Below are positions 1-8,900 of a stretch of 64,000 bases of DNA, one piece after another. Every line of letters begins with the position of its first letter. Position 1 is the stretch's first letter. A model generated the notes under the pieces. It made no database searches. It worked only from the letters and a program-made list of their open reading frames with translations, and was not told the DNA's origin. The stretch covers positions 133,495 to 197,494 of the forward strand of contig CP108998.1 in assembly GCA_036226585.1 (NCBI GenBank), in the 5' to 3' direction. A program made the position numbers and the translations under genes. The DNA is from Streptomyces sp. NBC_00708. GTDB lineage: Bacteria > Actinomycetota > Actinomycetes > Streptomycetales > Streptomycetaceae.

Positions 1-114
1 TCCGAACACACCGTCAAGACACACGTGCAGAACATGCTGCACAAGCTGAGACTCCGCAACCGCGTCCACGCGGCCATCTACGCCTTCGAGACCGGCGTAC
101 GCGCGACCACCTGA
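1..114 (+). CDS. LuxR-family response regulator, C-terminal end (partial)
   Basis: The reading frame is open from the window edge and ends after 37 codons. It reads as the last two helices of a LuxR/NarL-type helix-turn-helix: SEHTVKTHVQNMLHKL is the recognition helix and the following helix that carries dimer contacts. The rest of the gene (probably a receiver domain) lies outside the window. It binds DNA as a transcription regulator. The next gene starts 240 bases downstream and is not obviously in the same operon. Confidence 0.85.
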   Translation, partial: SEHTVKTHVQNMLHKLRLRNRVHAAIYAFETGVRATT

Positions 115-215
115 CCGGACCGACGCCCCCCGCGCCCCCGCAGGTGGGCGGCCGGCCGCTGGAGCGGCGCACGAGAGCCGCAAGAGATCCGCACGAGACC
201 GGAGGCACATACGCA

Positions 216-229
216 GGCAAAGCTTTGCC
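216..229. promoter_or_regulatory. Perfect 14-bp palindrome upstream of the XRE-TPR gene
   Basis: GGCAAAGCTTTGCC is a perfect inverted repeat 125 bases before the start of the XRE-TPR regulator. Its half-site TTGCC recurs as TTGCCA/TGGCAA in the promoters at 10.28, 13.78 and 14.05 kb. It may be the autoregulatory operator of the regulator. Confidence 0.5.
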
Positions 230-353
230 CGCCGCCTTGCCCCGGTCCTACGCTCGAACGCGTTCAGGGTGCTCACCCGACCCGCCCGACCGCTCGCGGC
301 TGCCCGGCAGGCGGCCCGCGTCGACAGCGCGTCAACTCCAGGGGAATGGTCAC

Positions 354-1637
354 ATGCTGCAACAACCCTCGTTCGGACGTCGTCTGAAGAAGCTGCGCGT
401 GGCCCAGGGCTACTCGCAGACCGCGCTCGCCGGAGAAGGCATGTCCACTGGCTACCTCTCCCGCCTGGAGTCGGGCGCCCGCCAGCCCACCGAACGCGCC
501 GTCGGCTACCTGGCCCAGCGCCTGGGCATCGAACCCGCCGACTTCGAGGACCCGGCCGGCGGCTCCCTCGCCCACGCCCTGACCCTCGCCGCCTCGACCG
601 GCTCCGACGACGCCCTGCGCACCCTGCACGACGCGCTGTCCGCCGAGGGCCACGAGCTGCCCGTGCTGCGCTGGCAGGCCCTGTGGCTGCTGGCACAGCA
701 CCGCAGACTCCAGGGCGACCACGCCGCCGAACGCGACCACCTGGAACGCCTGGTGCGTCTCGGCGGCGACGTCGGACTGCCCGAACTCCAGGTGCGCGGA
801 CTGACCCGTCTCGCCCGCTGCCTGCGCTCCCTCGGCGAGATCAACGAGGCCGCCGACGCCGCGGTGGAGGCCGACCGCATCGCCCGAGAGGGCCGGGTCG
901 GCGTCGACGACCACGCCGCCGTGCTGCTCGCCCTGGTCTCCGTACGCGCCGAGGCGGGCCGGATCCCGGACGCGCGGGCGTACGCCGACGAGCTGACCGG
1001 GCTCGTCGAGGGCCGCACCGACGCGCTGTGGGCGGAGGCGATGTGGACGGCGGCGGCCGTACGGATGCGGCAGGGCGACTACGCGGGCGCCGAAGGGTAT
1101 CTGGGACAGGCGCTGGAACGGTTCGCCGGCACCGACGACCTGGTGCTGTGGCTCCGGCTGCGCCTCGCGGCGGGCCGTCTGCACCTGCAGAAGGTGCCGG
1201 CCGAGCCGGAGGCCGCCGAGACGTGCGTGGCCGCCGCCGAACAGGCCATGGCCTTCGTCGGCACGCCCGGGATGCGCCAGGAACTCTCGGCACTGAAGGC
1301 GGATCTGGCGTTCATGACGGGCCGTTACGGGGAAGCCCGCACCCTGCTCGGCGAGCTGGCGGCGGAGGCACCGATGATGACCTACCGTGACCGCATCCGC
1401 CTCGACATCCTGCGCAACCAGCTGCGCGTCCTGGCCGGCGACGAGACCGGGGTGGAGGGGCTGCGGGCGCTGGCACAGCAGGCACAACAGGACGCCAACA
1501 TCGACCTGGCGGCCGAGATCTGGCGCATCCTCGCCGACGCCCTCTCCCAGATCCAGCGGCCCTCGACGCATTCTGCACCGGCCGGGAGCACGCTCGTGGC
1601 GACCCAGACACCTACGCGGACGGGGAGCCCGACATGA
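354..1637 (+). CDS. XRE-family helix-turn-helix regulator with TPR-like C-terminal domain
   Basis: This is a 427-residue protein. Residues about 5-60 form an XRE/Cro-type HTH (FGRRLKKLRVAQGYSQ, then a GYLSRLESGARQP recognition region). The remaining ~360 residues are all-helical, Ala/Leu-rich repeats of TPR type. This architecture is shared with peptide-sensing RRNPP-like regulators and many orphan Streptomyces regulators. The ATG at 354 was chosen because AGGGGAA precedes it at normal spacing; the frame is open further upstream without homology. Its TGA overlaps the ATG of a 37-codon ORF. A perfect GGCAAAGCTTTGCC palindrome lies upstream and its half-sites recur at the NRPS/peptide cluster, so it is a candidate regulator of that cluster (inference). 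No ligand can be read from the sequence. Confidence 0.85.
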   Translation: MLQQPSFGRRLKKLRVAQGYSQTALAGEGMSTGYLSRLESGARQPTERAVGYLAQRLGIEPADFEDPAGGSLAHALTLAASTGSDDALRTLHDALSAEGHELPVLRWQALWLLAQHRRLQGDHAAERDHLERLVRLGGDVGLPELQVRGLTRLARCLRSLGEINEAADAAVEADRIAREGRVGVDDHAAVLLALVSVRAEAGRIPDARAYADELTGLVEGRTDALWAEAMWTAAAVRMRQGDYAGAEGYLGQALERFAGTDDLVLWLRLRLAAGRLHLQKVPAEPEAAETCVAAAEQAMAFVGTPGMRQELSALKADLAFMTGRYGEARTLLGELAAEAPMMTYRDRIRLDILRNQLRVLAGDETGVEGLRALAQQAQQDANIDLAAEIWRILADALSQIQRPSTHSAPAGSTLVATQTPTRTGSPT

Positions 1638-1747
1638 GCCACACCACGACCACCACCGCCCCCGGCACCCCTGCGCCGGCCCCGGAACCGGCGGCCCCCG
1701 GACCGGGCCGGGCGACGGTCGTCATGGCGGCCCTGTCGGCGTGCTGA
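1634..1747 (+). CDS. Small ORF (37 aa) overlapping the regulator stop codon
   Basis: An ATGA overlap couples this ORF to the XRE-TPR gene. The product is Thr/Pro/Ala-rich at the N-terminus (MSHTTTTTAPGTPAPAPEP) and ends in a short hydrophobic stretch, RATVVMAALSAC. Two readings are possible. It could be a propeptide partner of the TPR regulator, since RRNPP receptors are often followed by a small overlapping ORF. It could equally be the truncated N-terminus of an MFS transporter, because such exporters often start with a Thr/Pro/Ala tail followed by a first membrane helix; here a stop arrives just as that helix would begin. No second half of a transporter is visible downstream. Confidence 0.45.
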   Translation: MSHTTTTTAPGTPAPAPEPAAPGPGRATVVMAALSAC

Positions 1748-1941
1748 CGGGGCTCGCACGGTGCCGGCGCGACGCTGTACCCGGATCGCGGCGGGCGGCT
1801 CCGGAAGCGCCCTGAGACGCGGCAGGCCGAGCACCCCGCCCCGCTGCCTCCGCACCCGCCTCTGCTGCCCCGTACCGCATCCGGCGTAGCGCGTTCGTGG
1901 CCCTCTTCCCTTACGGACCAGGGAAGTTGGAGGATGCGCGC

Positions 1942-2460
1942 ATGAACGAGCATGGGCCCCACCCGACCGCCGACGCGGCGGCCACCTACCTCACGGCGCT
2001 CCACGCACGGCTGACGGCCGACGGCTGCACCATGAGCTCGCCGCCCTGGAACGACTACCGGGTGGTGACCGGCTGCCGCGCCGACCGCAAGGTCCGCTGG
2101 TTCGGGACGAAGACCGAGGTGTTCGTCTTCGCGGCAGCCGTCCCCGAGATCGACGTGGCCCTGCTGGGGGAGTTCACCGTCTGGGCCATGAGCTACGCCA
2201 AGAGCCTGCGCAAGGGCATACCCGGCGCCCGCAACGCGGCCTTCGTGCTCCCCGCCCTCGTGAGCGACCGGGTCGGGCCCGAGGCGGCCCAGTGGGCCGC
2301 CCAGGACGCCCGGCTGCTCGGCACGACACTGATCGGCCGGCCCGTCACGGTCGAGACCGCCCCCGGCACCGTACGCACCACGATGTACCGGGGCGGGACC
2401 GCCTGGGGCGGCATGTTCACGAATCACGTGCTGGAGAAGGCGGCCCTCTACTTCCCGTGA
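1942..2460 (+). CDS. Hypothetical protein, 172 aa
   Basis: I do not recognise the family. The protein is soluble, with no signal peptide or membrane segment. It contains a Trp/Arg-rich stretch (DRKVRWFGTKTEVFVFAAA) and an alternating alpha/beta pattern. The start at 1942 is preceded by GGAGG at 8 bases; an in-frame ATG at 1897 lacks a ribosome-binding site. It stands alone between the XRE-TPR unit and a convergent nucleotidyltransferase gene, whose stop lies 26 bases away on the other strand. Codon use is normal for the genome, so it is likely a real gene. Confidence 0.7.
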   Translation: MNEHGPHPTADAAATYLTALHARLTADGCTMSSPPWNDYRVVTGCRADRKVRWFGTKTEVFVFAAAVPEIDVALLGEFTVWAMSYAKSLRKGIPGARNAAFVLPALVSDRVGPEAAQWAAQDARLLGTTLIGRPVTVETAPGTVRTTMYRGGTAWGGMFTNHVLEKAALYFP

Positions 2461-2485
2461 GCCGGTCCGCGCGCCGGGGCGGGGA

Positions 2486-2974
2486 TCAGGGGGAAGGAAT
2501 GCCGAACGCCTCGCGCAGCAGGGCCATGTCGTGGAGATCCCGCTCCCTGGGCTCGTAACCCTGGTGGAAGCGGACCTGCTGCTCGGCGGAGAGACACGGC
2601 ACGGTGCGGTCGAGGACCGTACCGGTCACGAAGCACTCCGACGGGTACGCGAACGGCTTCCCGGGCTCCAGCGATTCCTGGAGCGCGTTGCCCCCGGGCC
2701 CGAAGACGAGGGGGTGCAGGTCGATCTGACGTCCCGCCGTGTCCGAGACGACGAACCGCGCGGGCCGCCAGTCCAGGGTTTCGGCGAACCCCGCTCCGGC
2801 AAGAGCGTTGACGACGAGCGGCTCCTGCTCCAGCCGGTGCATCAGATCCAGATCCTGGTGCTCCCGGGTCTGCCGCCCCACCAGCGCGTCGATGCCCCAC
2901 CCGCCGCCGATCCAGACCTCCGCCCCGGCTCCGCGCAGCACGTTCAGGATCTCCAGCACATCGTCGCCCGTCAC
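2486..2974 (-). CDS. Nucleotidyltransferase of the lincosamide/aminoglycoside adenylyltransferase type
   Basis: The 162-residue product has the compact nucleotidyltransferase signature IGGGWGIDALVGRQTREHQDLDL, given here in two parts: GGGWGIDAL, then HQDLDL, whose acidic residues bind metal. A second conserved region is RQIDLHPLVF. This layout is that of LinA/Lnu-like transferases and their uncharacterised relatives, which transfer AMP from ATP to hydroxyl groups of small molecules. Whether it gives antibiotic resistance cannot be told. GTG at 2974 is preferred over ATG at 3010, because the latter lies inside the terminator hairpin of the upstream gene. It is monocistronic or read from the preceding operon. 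Confidence 0.7.
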   Translation of the reverse strand: MTGDDVLEILNVLRGAGAEVWIGGGWGIDALVGRQTREHQDLDLMHRLEQEPLVVNALAGAGFAETLDWRPARFVVSDTAGRQIDLHPLVFGPGGNALQESLEPGKPFAYPSECFVTGTVLDRTVPCLSAEQQVRFHQGYEPRERDLHDMALLREAFGIPSP

Positions 2975-2998
2975 ACCGGCGACCCTACGAAGCGGCCG

Positions 2999-3030
2999 GG
3001 GCCCCCGCACGGCAATTTCGGCGGGGGCCC
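2999..3030 (-). terminator. Stem-loop terminator after the sigma/CU044_5270 operon
   Basis: GGGCCCCCGC and GCGGGGGCCC form a 10-bp stem with a 12-base loop, just after the stop at 3040 on the minus strand. There is no clear T-run, as is common in Streptomyces terminators. Confidence 0.65.
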
Positions 3031-3039
3031 GGCGGCCGG

Positions 3040-4101
3040 TCAGGCCTTCGTCGACGGCTTCTCGCGCAGGGCGTCGACCACCGCGCGCTCCAGGACCGCC
3101 GACCGGCCCGTCACGGTGCCCTTCCTGCCCAGGGAGCTGTCCCGGATGAGGTAGCTCCGCTCACCCAGGTACTCCAGGCTCTTCGCGTCGAAGATCCAGG
3201 CGGTACGCCAGCCGGCGCGGGTGTTGTCACGCGCCACCCCGATCCCGTGCCGCCCGGCCGCGTCCACCGCGTCCGGGTCCACGCCGACGCCGGGAATCCT
3301 CGCCGCGGCCTTGAAGAGGGCGGCCGCGGTCTTCGGTGGCATCAGCGTCTCACGCAGCAGCTCACCGATGGCGTCGAAGGCGTCCTGGTCCGGGTCGCGC
3401 TCGTCGGCCGGGGTGTCCCGCGCGTCCTGGTCCGCGGTGATCTCGCCGGCCAGCCGCCGCAGCAGCGCGTCGGGGTCGGTGGGCAGGGAGGCCAGCCAGG
3501 TGTACGTCGGCCGGTTGAGGCCCGCCGGGTAGCCGACGGGCTTCTCGCCGTCCGGCACCCCGACCGTGATCGGGTAGTACCGGCCGTCCTGGTGGATCAG
3601 GCCCTCGTCGATCACCGGCCCGGACTTCTGGGTCATCCACACCTCGCGCTCACCGGGCTTGCCCAGCTTCACCGGGTCGCCGAACTTTCCCTCGTTCTGC
3701 GTCTGCAGCGTCCGGACGTACACGAACTGCCCGTCGCCGACCTGGATCGCGTCGCTCCTGGAGGCGACCGTGGCGATCCGGTCCAGCAGCACGGTCGCGC
3801 CGCGCGGGGCGGTGGCCGTGGAGGAGGTGCGGGGGGTCTCGTCCGGGCCCGTCACGGCGAGGGTCGTGAACAGGACTGCGCCCAGGGCCAGCCCGGCGGC
3901 GGGCAGCAGGACGGCGGGGCGCAGGAGGCGGGGGCGGGGGCGTGCGGTGGCGCGGTCGCCGTCCTGGTCGATCAGCTGCATCAGGATTTCCTTGTGGTGG
4001 AGAAGGCGGCCAGGGGGCAGGTCCCGTTCGGCCGGGGCCGGCAGCAGCCGGGCCAGTTCCTCGCGTTCGGCCCGCGCGGGGCCGGAGGTACGGTCGTTCA
4101 T
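3040..4101 (-). CDS. CU044_5270-type membrane-anchored protein, partner of the sigma factor
   Basis: This 353-residue protein has a cytoplasmic N-terminus of ~50 residues (ELARLLPAPAERDLPPGR), one membrane helix around residues 53-75, and a large extracytoplasmic domain with the usual ARTLQTQNEG-like and WMTQKSGPV blocks of the CU044_5270 group. Members sit directly after RNA polymerase sigma factors in actinobacteria and probably work as anti-sigma or signal-sensing partners (inference from context). Its ATG overlaps the sigma factor stop (ATGA), so the two are translationally coupled. The ATG at 4101 fits that overlap and the family length. Confidence 0.8.
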   Translation of the reverse strand: MNDRTSGPARAEREELARLLPAPAERDLPPGRLLHHKEILMQLIDQDGDRATARPRPRLLRPAVLLPAAGLALGAVLFTTLAVTGPDETPRTSSTATAPRGATVLLDRIATVASRSDAIQVGDGQFVYVRTLQTQNEGKFGDPVKLGKPGEREVWMTQKSGPVIDEGLIHQDGRYYPITVGVPDGEKPVGYPAGLNRPTYTWLASLPTDPDALLRRLAGEITADQDARDTPADERDPDQDAFDAIGELLRETLMPPKTAAALFKAAARIPGVGVDPDAVDAAGRHGIGVARDNTRAGWRTAWIFDAKSLEYLGERSYLIRDSSLGRKGTVTGRSAVLERAVVDALREKPSTKA

Positions 4102-4739
4102 CGGGCTTCCTCCTGGATGGGCAGGGCCACGAACGCGGCCCTGCCCCCTACCTCTCCGCGGCGGGGACGGGGTTCCCCGACGGTGCCGCCGTTTTCCTTC
4201 CGCTCCTGGCCGAGCCGCTCGTCGGTGAGCCGCCGCAGCCGCTCGCGGGCGCGGGACAGCCGGGAGCGCACGGTGCCCACCGGTACGCCCATCGCCTCGG
4301 CCGCCTCCGCGTAGTCGAGACCGGACCAGACGCAGAGGGCCAGCACCTCGCGGTCCTGGCGGCGCAGTCCGCCCATCACCTGCCGGACCGCGGCGAGCCG
4401 CCGGGTGTCGTCGACGTGCCCGGCGGTGGCGTCCGCGATGTCCGCGACCGGCTCCGGCGCGGGGCGGCGGGCCAGGAACGCCAGGCGCCGCCCGGCACCC
4501 CGGTTGGCGTTGCGCGCCTTGTTCGTGGCGATCCCGAGCAGCCACGGCAGCAGCGAGTCGCCCTCCGGTTCGACGGCCTGCCGGGTGCGCCAGGCGGCCA
4601 GAAAGGTCTCGGACATGACCTCCTCGGCCGTCGACCAGTCGCCCGTCAGCCGGTAGGCATGGTTGTAGACCGGCCGCGCGTAGGCCTCGTAGAGCGCCGC
4701 GAACGCCTGGCGGTCGCCCGCCCTGATACGTGCGCGCAT
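4098..4739 (-). CDS. RNA polymerase sigma-70 factor, ECF type
   Basis: The 213-residue protein has region 2 near the N-terminus (FAALYEAYARPVYNHAYRL, then TAEEVMSETFLAAW) and region 4 near the C-terminus (YAEAAEAMGVPVGTVRSRL). It directs RNA polymerase to a small set of promoters and is probably held by the membrane protein encoded next to it. ATG 4739 has GGAG at 5 bases; a GTG at 4772 is an equally possible longer start. The intergenic region shared with the divergent VOC gene must hold both promoters. Confidence 0.9.
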   Translation of the reverse strand: MRARIRAGDRQAFAALYEAYARPVYNHAYRLTGDWSTAEEVMSETFLAAWRTRQAVEPEGDSLLPWLLGIATNKARNANRGAGRRLAFLARRPAPEPVADIADATAGHVDDTRRLAAVRQVMGGLRRQDREVLALCVWSGLDYAEAAEAMGVPVGTVRSRLSRARERLRRLTDERLGQERKENGGTVGEPRPRRGEVGGRAAFVALPIQEEAR

Positions 4740-4881
4740 GTGCTCCCGGTCTTCCTGCTCATCACATCTCACACCACCTGTCTCTCCGGCCGGCCCGTGG
4801 GGTTCCGGTGACCCCGGCCACACCCGCCCGCCCGTCAGCCGCCACCCCTCGGCTGTCAGACCCGTCTGGGATGCTCCGGAT

Positions 4882-5337
4882 ATGGAACTGACAGTGCAGC
4901 TGACGATCGACTGTGCCGATCCGCAGCGGATGGTGGCCTTCTGGGCCGGGGCCCTGGGGTACGTGCCCGAGCCGGCGCCCGACGGGCACGCCACATGGCG
5001 CGCCTACTGGGAGGACATGGGGGTGCCGGCCGAGGAACTGCCGCCGGGAGCGGGTGACATACCGGAGTCGATCGTCGATCCCACGGGGCGCGGGCCGAGG
5101 GTGTGGTTCCAGCGCGTGCCGGAGCCCAAGGCCGCCAAGAACCGGTGGCACTTCGACCTCAAGGTCGGCGGGGGCCGTGCCGTGCCCCTGGAGGTGCGCA
5201 AGGAGCGGGTCGACGCCACGGTGCGACAGCTGGTCGGGGCCGGTGCCACGGTGGCGCGGATCCGGGAGGAGCCGGACATGGAGTTCTACGCCGCCGCCCT
5301 GCTGGACCCCGAGGGCAACGAGTTCGACGTGGTGTGA
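4882..5337 (+). CDS. VOC-superfamily (glyoxalase-like) protein
   Basis: The 151-residue protein has two beta-alpha-beta-beta-beta modules: LTVQLTIDCADPQRMVAFW starts the first, and WHFDLKV followed by LLDPEGNEFDVV ends the second. This is the usual form of Glyoxalase_6-type proteins, which bind a metal or small molecule. The substrate is unknown. ATG 4882 begins right at the conserved beta strand; no strong ribosome-binding site is visible and a short leader is likely. It is transcribed divergently from the sigma factor operon and ends at a shared bidirectional terminator. Confidence 0.8.
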   Translation: MELTVQLTIDCADPQRMVAFWAGALGYVPEPAPDGHATWRAYWEDMGVPAEELPPGAGDIPESIVDPTGRGPRVWFQRVPEPKAAKNRWHFDLKVGGGRAVPLEVRKERVDATVRQLVGAGATVARIREEPDMEFYAAALLDPEGNEFDVV

Positions 5338-5342
5338 CGGCG

Positions 5343-5374
5343 CCGGCCCCGCCGTTCGTGGACGGCGGGGCCGG
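5343..5374. terminator. Bidirectional terminator hairpin
   Basis: A 13-bp perfect stem (CCGGCCCCGCCGT and its complement) with a 6-base loop TCGTGG lies between the converging VOC gene and the secreted crystallin-like gene. Confidence 0.8.
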
Positions 5375-5393
5375 GCGGTTCGCTACCGGGTGC

Positions 5394-5747
5394 TCAGAGG
5401 ATCTGGATGCTCTTGATCCGGGGCGGGTTGTTCGGGAACGTGATGTCCGTCCAGCGGTTGATCCGCACCGAGTCGCCGTTGACGTCGTAGTAGATCAGGT
5501 CGTTGTTGCCCGTGACGATCCGGTCGGCCCACCAGCCGCCGAAGTCGGTCCTGCCCGCGTTGGCGTAGCAGTCGACGCTGTTTTGGCCGTCCAGGTGGGA
5601 GTAGATCTTCAGGAAGTCCGCGCCGCCGACGCACTCCACGTGGTCGATGGCGTAGGCGGACCCGGCGGGTACGGCCACGGTGAGCGAGGCCGCGGCGGCG
5701 AACGCCATGGCCAGGGAGCCGAGGAGCCGCTTGCCCTGTGCGATCAC
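5394..5747 (-). CDS. Secreted beta/gamma-crystallin-like small protein
   Basis: The 117-residue product has a clear Sec signal peptide (KRLLGSLAMAFAAAASLTV..., cleavage near AYA-ID) and a ~85-residue mature domain. That domain contains two cysteines, the block YANAGRTDFGGWWADRI and Asn/Asp-rich turns (GNNDLIYYDVNGDSV), which suggest a beta/gamma-crystallin or proteinase-inhibitor-like Greek-key fold. Start is GTG 5747, preceded by GGAG at 6 bases; longer frames upstream have no homology. It is secreted and probably extracellular; its function is unknown. It is monocistronic. Confidence 0.75.
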   Translation of the reverse strand: MIAQGKRLLGSLAMAFAAAASLTVAVPAGSAYAIDHVECVGGADFLKIYSHLDGQNSVDCYANAGRTDFGGWWADRIVTGNNDLIYYDVNGDSVRINRWTDITFPNNPPRIKSIQIL

Positions 5748-5972
5748 AAAATCTCCTTCGTACGAGCCCGGCCCATGGCCCGGCCGTGTCGGGTGACGGT
5801 CGCGCCACGACATGCCGATCGCGCTCCGCCGGGCCGGAGGCCGGCCCGTTGACGATCTTGTGGGCAGACCCCCGCCGGACGCGGAAGGCGGTTCGGAGCC
5901 GCCGGTTTTCGACCCGATCGGGCGAAGGCAAGCCACCTGCTCGGGAGCGGAGTTGACGACCGGTCACGGCCC

Positions 5973-8900
5973 CTACGGCAGCTCGTCCAAGTGGTCCAGG
6001 CACAGTTCGTACCGGCTCTCCGCGTGGATCTCCGACCAGCCGGCCGGGACCGTCGCCGAGGCGGGCCACAGGGCGCGGCGGCCCGCGCCGTCGTCGACGA
6101 CCACGAAGGTCGACGGGGTGTCCGCGAACGGGTCGTCCGGCGCCGGGCCTTCGAGAACCGTGAGGTTGCCGTGCTCGTCCAGCCGGGCGGCCCGGCCCGT
6201 GCGCCACATGCGGGCGGTGGTGTCCGGACCGCCGAAGGGGTCCGGCAGGAAGCGCTCGCCCGTGGCGGCCGGGGCGTCGGCGTACCCGAGGGCGACGCCC
6301 GCCCCCGCCACGTACAGCGCGCCGACCGCGCCCGGGGCGACGGGCCGCAGCCCGGCGTCCAGGACATACGCCCGGTAGCCGGGGGCGGGCCGGGCCGCCC
6401 CCGTACCCCGGTGCTCGACGACGAGGTGGCCCTCGGCCCAGCCGCCGCTGGTGAGCAGGGACATGCCCTCCTCGCGGGCGAGCGCGACCAGGGCGACCAG
6501 CACCTCGTCGCTGCCGCCGAGCAGCGTCCGGGCCTCGCGCTCGCGCAGCCAGCGCAGCAGCTCCTGCGGTACGGCGTGCCGCAGCGAGACGTCCGGTACG
6601 TGCACCCGGACACCGCGCACCAGCGCGCCCAGCAGGCCGATCGTGGCGTCGGCGTCCGGGTAGCCGCGTACCAGCCACGCGGCGTCGACCGGCTCGGCCA
6701 GCGTCGCCGCGACGACGGGGCCGGCGCCGACGACCGTGGCGCCGGGCGCGCCGAGCGCCCACAGCACCGGGTCGTCCGCGCACAGCGGGCGCGTACGGTC
6801 GGAGTCCCGCAGCGGCCACCTCCCGTCGGCGGGCAGCAGATCGGCCGATTCGTCGCGCACCAGGCGCACCGCCCCCGGCACCTGACCCAGCAGCAGATCG
6901 GCCGTCTCGTCGAGCAGCATCACCGCCGGCCGCACCGAACGGGGGAGTTTCCGCGACGGGTCGACGGGTACGCACGCCGCGCCGGTCTTCGCGACGGCCA
7001 GCGCGGCCACCGCGAACCCGGTCGGTGACGACAGGGCGGTCACGACCGTGGTGCCGGGGCCCGCGCCGTGCGTGACGAGCGCGTGCGCCAGCAGGTCGGA
7101 CCGGGAGTCCAGCTCCGCGTAGTCCATGACGGAGACCGGCGCTCCGTCGCCCGTACCGGAGGCGGCGGCCACACCGATCGCGCCCGACAGGGCCACCGCC
7201 GCCGGAGCCCGCCGCACCCGCTCCGCGAAGAGGTCGGCGACCGTCGTGACGGGCAGCGTGTGCCGGTGCCCGCCCTCCCACACCCCGCCCCGGACCACGG
7301 GCCGCCCGGCCGGCAGCAGCGTGCTCAGGGCGGCGTCCGGGCGGTCCAGGGCCGCCGCGAGCAGGGCGGTCAGCCGGCCGGTCAGCGTGGCGGCCACGGT
7401 CTCGCCGACCGTCTCGCGCCGGTACGTGGTCGTCAGGGCGATGCCCGCCGGCGCACCCGCCCGGCTCTGGCGCTCAGTCAGCGTGAAGCCCACATCCGTG
7501 GCGGGCAGCGGCAGCCCGGCCCGCTCCGGCTGCACGGTGAGGGCGCCCGCCGCGAACTGGGCCTCCGTCGCCTCCTGGAGGACCGTGAGCGCGACGCCCC
7601 CGGCCTGGGCGAGGGGCGCGTCGGCGCTGCGGTACGCCGCCAGGTCCCGTTCCCGTGCCCGGCGCACCAGCTCGTCGAACGCGGGGTCGTCCGAGGCGTC
7701 CACGGACAGCGCGAGCACCCGCCCGTACGCCCCGACGGCACCCCGGAGGCTGGGGTGGTCCCGGGCCGGGACGGGCGCCGCGACGGTGATCTCGCCGTCC
7801 GCGCCCAGCTGACCGAGGACGGCGGTGAGCGCGGCGTGCACCACCATGAAGACCGTGGCCCCGCGCGCCGCCGCGAACCGGGTGAGCCGGGCGTGCAGGG
7901 CCTCGTCCAGGTCGGCCTCCAGCCGGCCGGGGGCGGTGCCGAAGACCTGGGGACCGGCGCCCGGCAGCGGGGTCGGTGCCGTGTCGCCGTACGGAGAACG
8001 CGGCGCGTACCGCACGAGGTCCCGGACCGGCGACGGGCTGCCCCCGGCGGCCAGCTCCCGGTGGACCCGGGCCAGATCGGCGGCGAGCGGCAGCTGCGAC
8101 CACAGGTCCACACCGTCGGCGGGCAGCGAGAGTTCGAGCAGGTGGTCGTCCGGCGCCACGGACCGCAGCCGCGTCCCGGCGGTCCCGATACGGGAGTTGC
8201 GCAGCACCGTGTGCCGCCTCCCCAGTACGGCGAGCGACTCGTCCAGCACCCGTACGTCCAGCGGCCCGCGCAGCCGGAACGCCAGCACGACGCTGTCCGT
8301 ACCGGCCGAACCGGAGGCGCCCGGCCCGATCGCGGCGGCCGGCCCTTCGCCCAGCAGCGCGGCCAGCGCCGCCGGGGTCGGGGCGGCGTGCAGCGCGCCG
8401 GGACCGACCGGCCCGGTGCCCAGCGTCTCGCGCACCCGGTCCAGCAGCCGGACCGCCGCCAGTGAGTGGCCGCCGACGCGGAAGAAGTCGCAGTCGGCGT
8501 CGATCAGCCGGCGCGGCAGCCCGAGCACCTCCGCGAACAGGTCCCGCACGATCTCCTGGACGGGCGTCCCGGGCGGCGTTCCGGCCACCGCGTCCGCCAC
8601 CGGTCCCGGCGCGGGCAGCGCGGCACGGTCGACGTGGCCCTCGGAATCCAGGGGGAGTTCGCGGTGGAGGACGAGGGAAGAGGGCACGAGCCCGTCGGGC
8701 AGGTGCTGATGGAGATGGGCGCGGAGAGCGGTTTCGAGGGGGACGGCGGGGGAAGGGGCGAGGGCCGCACCGACGGCGACGCCGGCGCCCGCGTGCGCGG
8801 TGCCGGCCGCGTGCACGCTGCCGCCCGTGTGCGGACGGCCTGCCGCCGCGAGGCCGTCCGCCTCGGAGTCGCCGGCCTCGCCGCCCGGCACCACGTGTCC

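Noticed and set aside
144-353. Longer N-terminus for the XRE-TPR regulator starting at 144
   Set aside because: The extra 70 residues are Arg/Pro-rich without homology, cover the palindrome at 216, and the ATG at 354 has the ribosome-binding site.
273-1571. Long minus-strand frame opposite the XRE-TPR gene
   Set aside because: It is the GC-bias shadow of the real gene, Gly/Val/Gln-rich with no domain.
3247-4314. Plus-strand frames opposite the sigma/CU044_5270 genes
   Set aside because: They mirror the codon pattern of the minus-strand genes and show only low-complexity Arg/Gly/Val composition.
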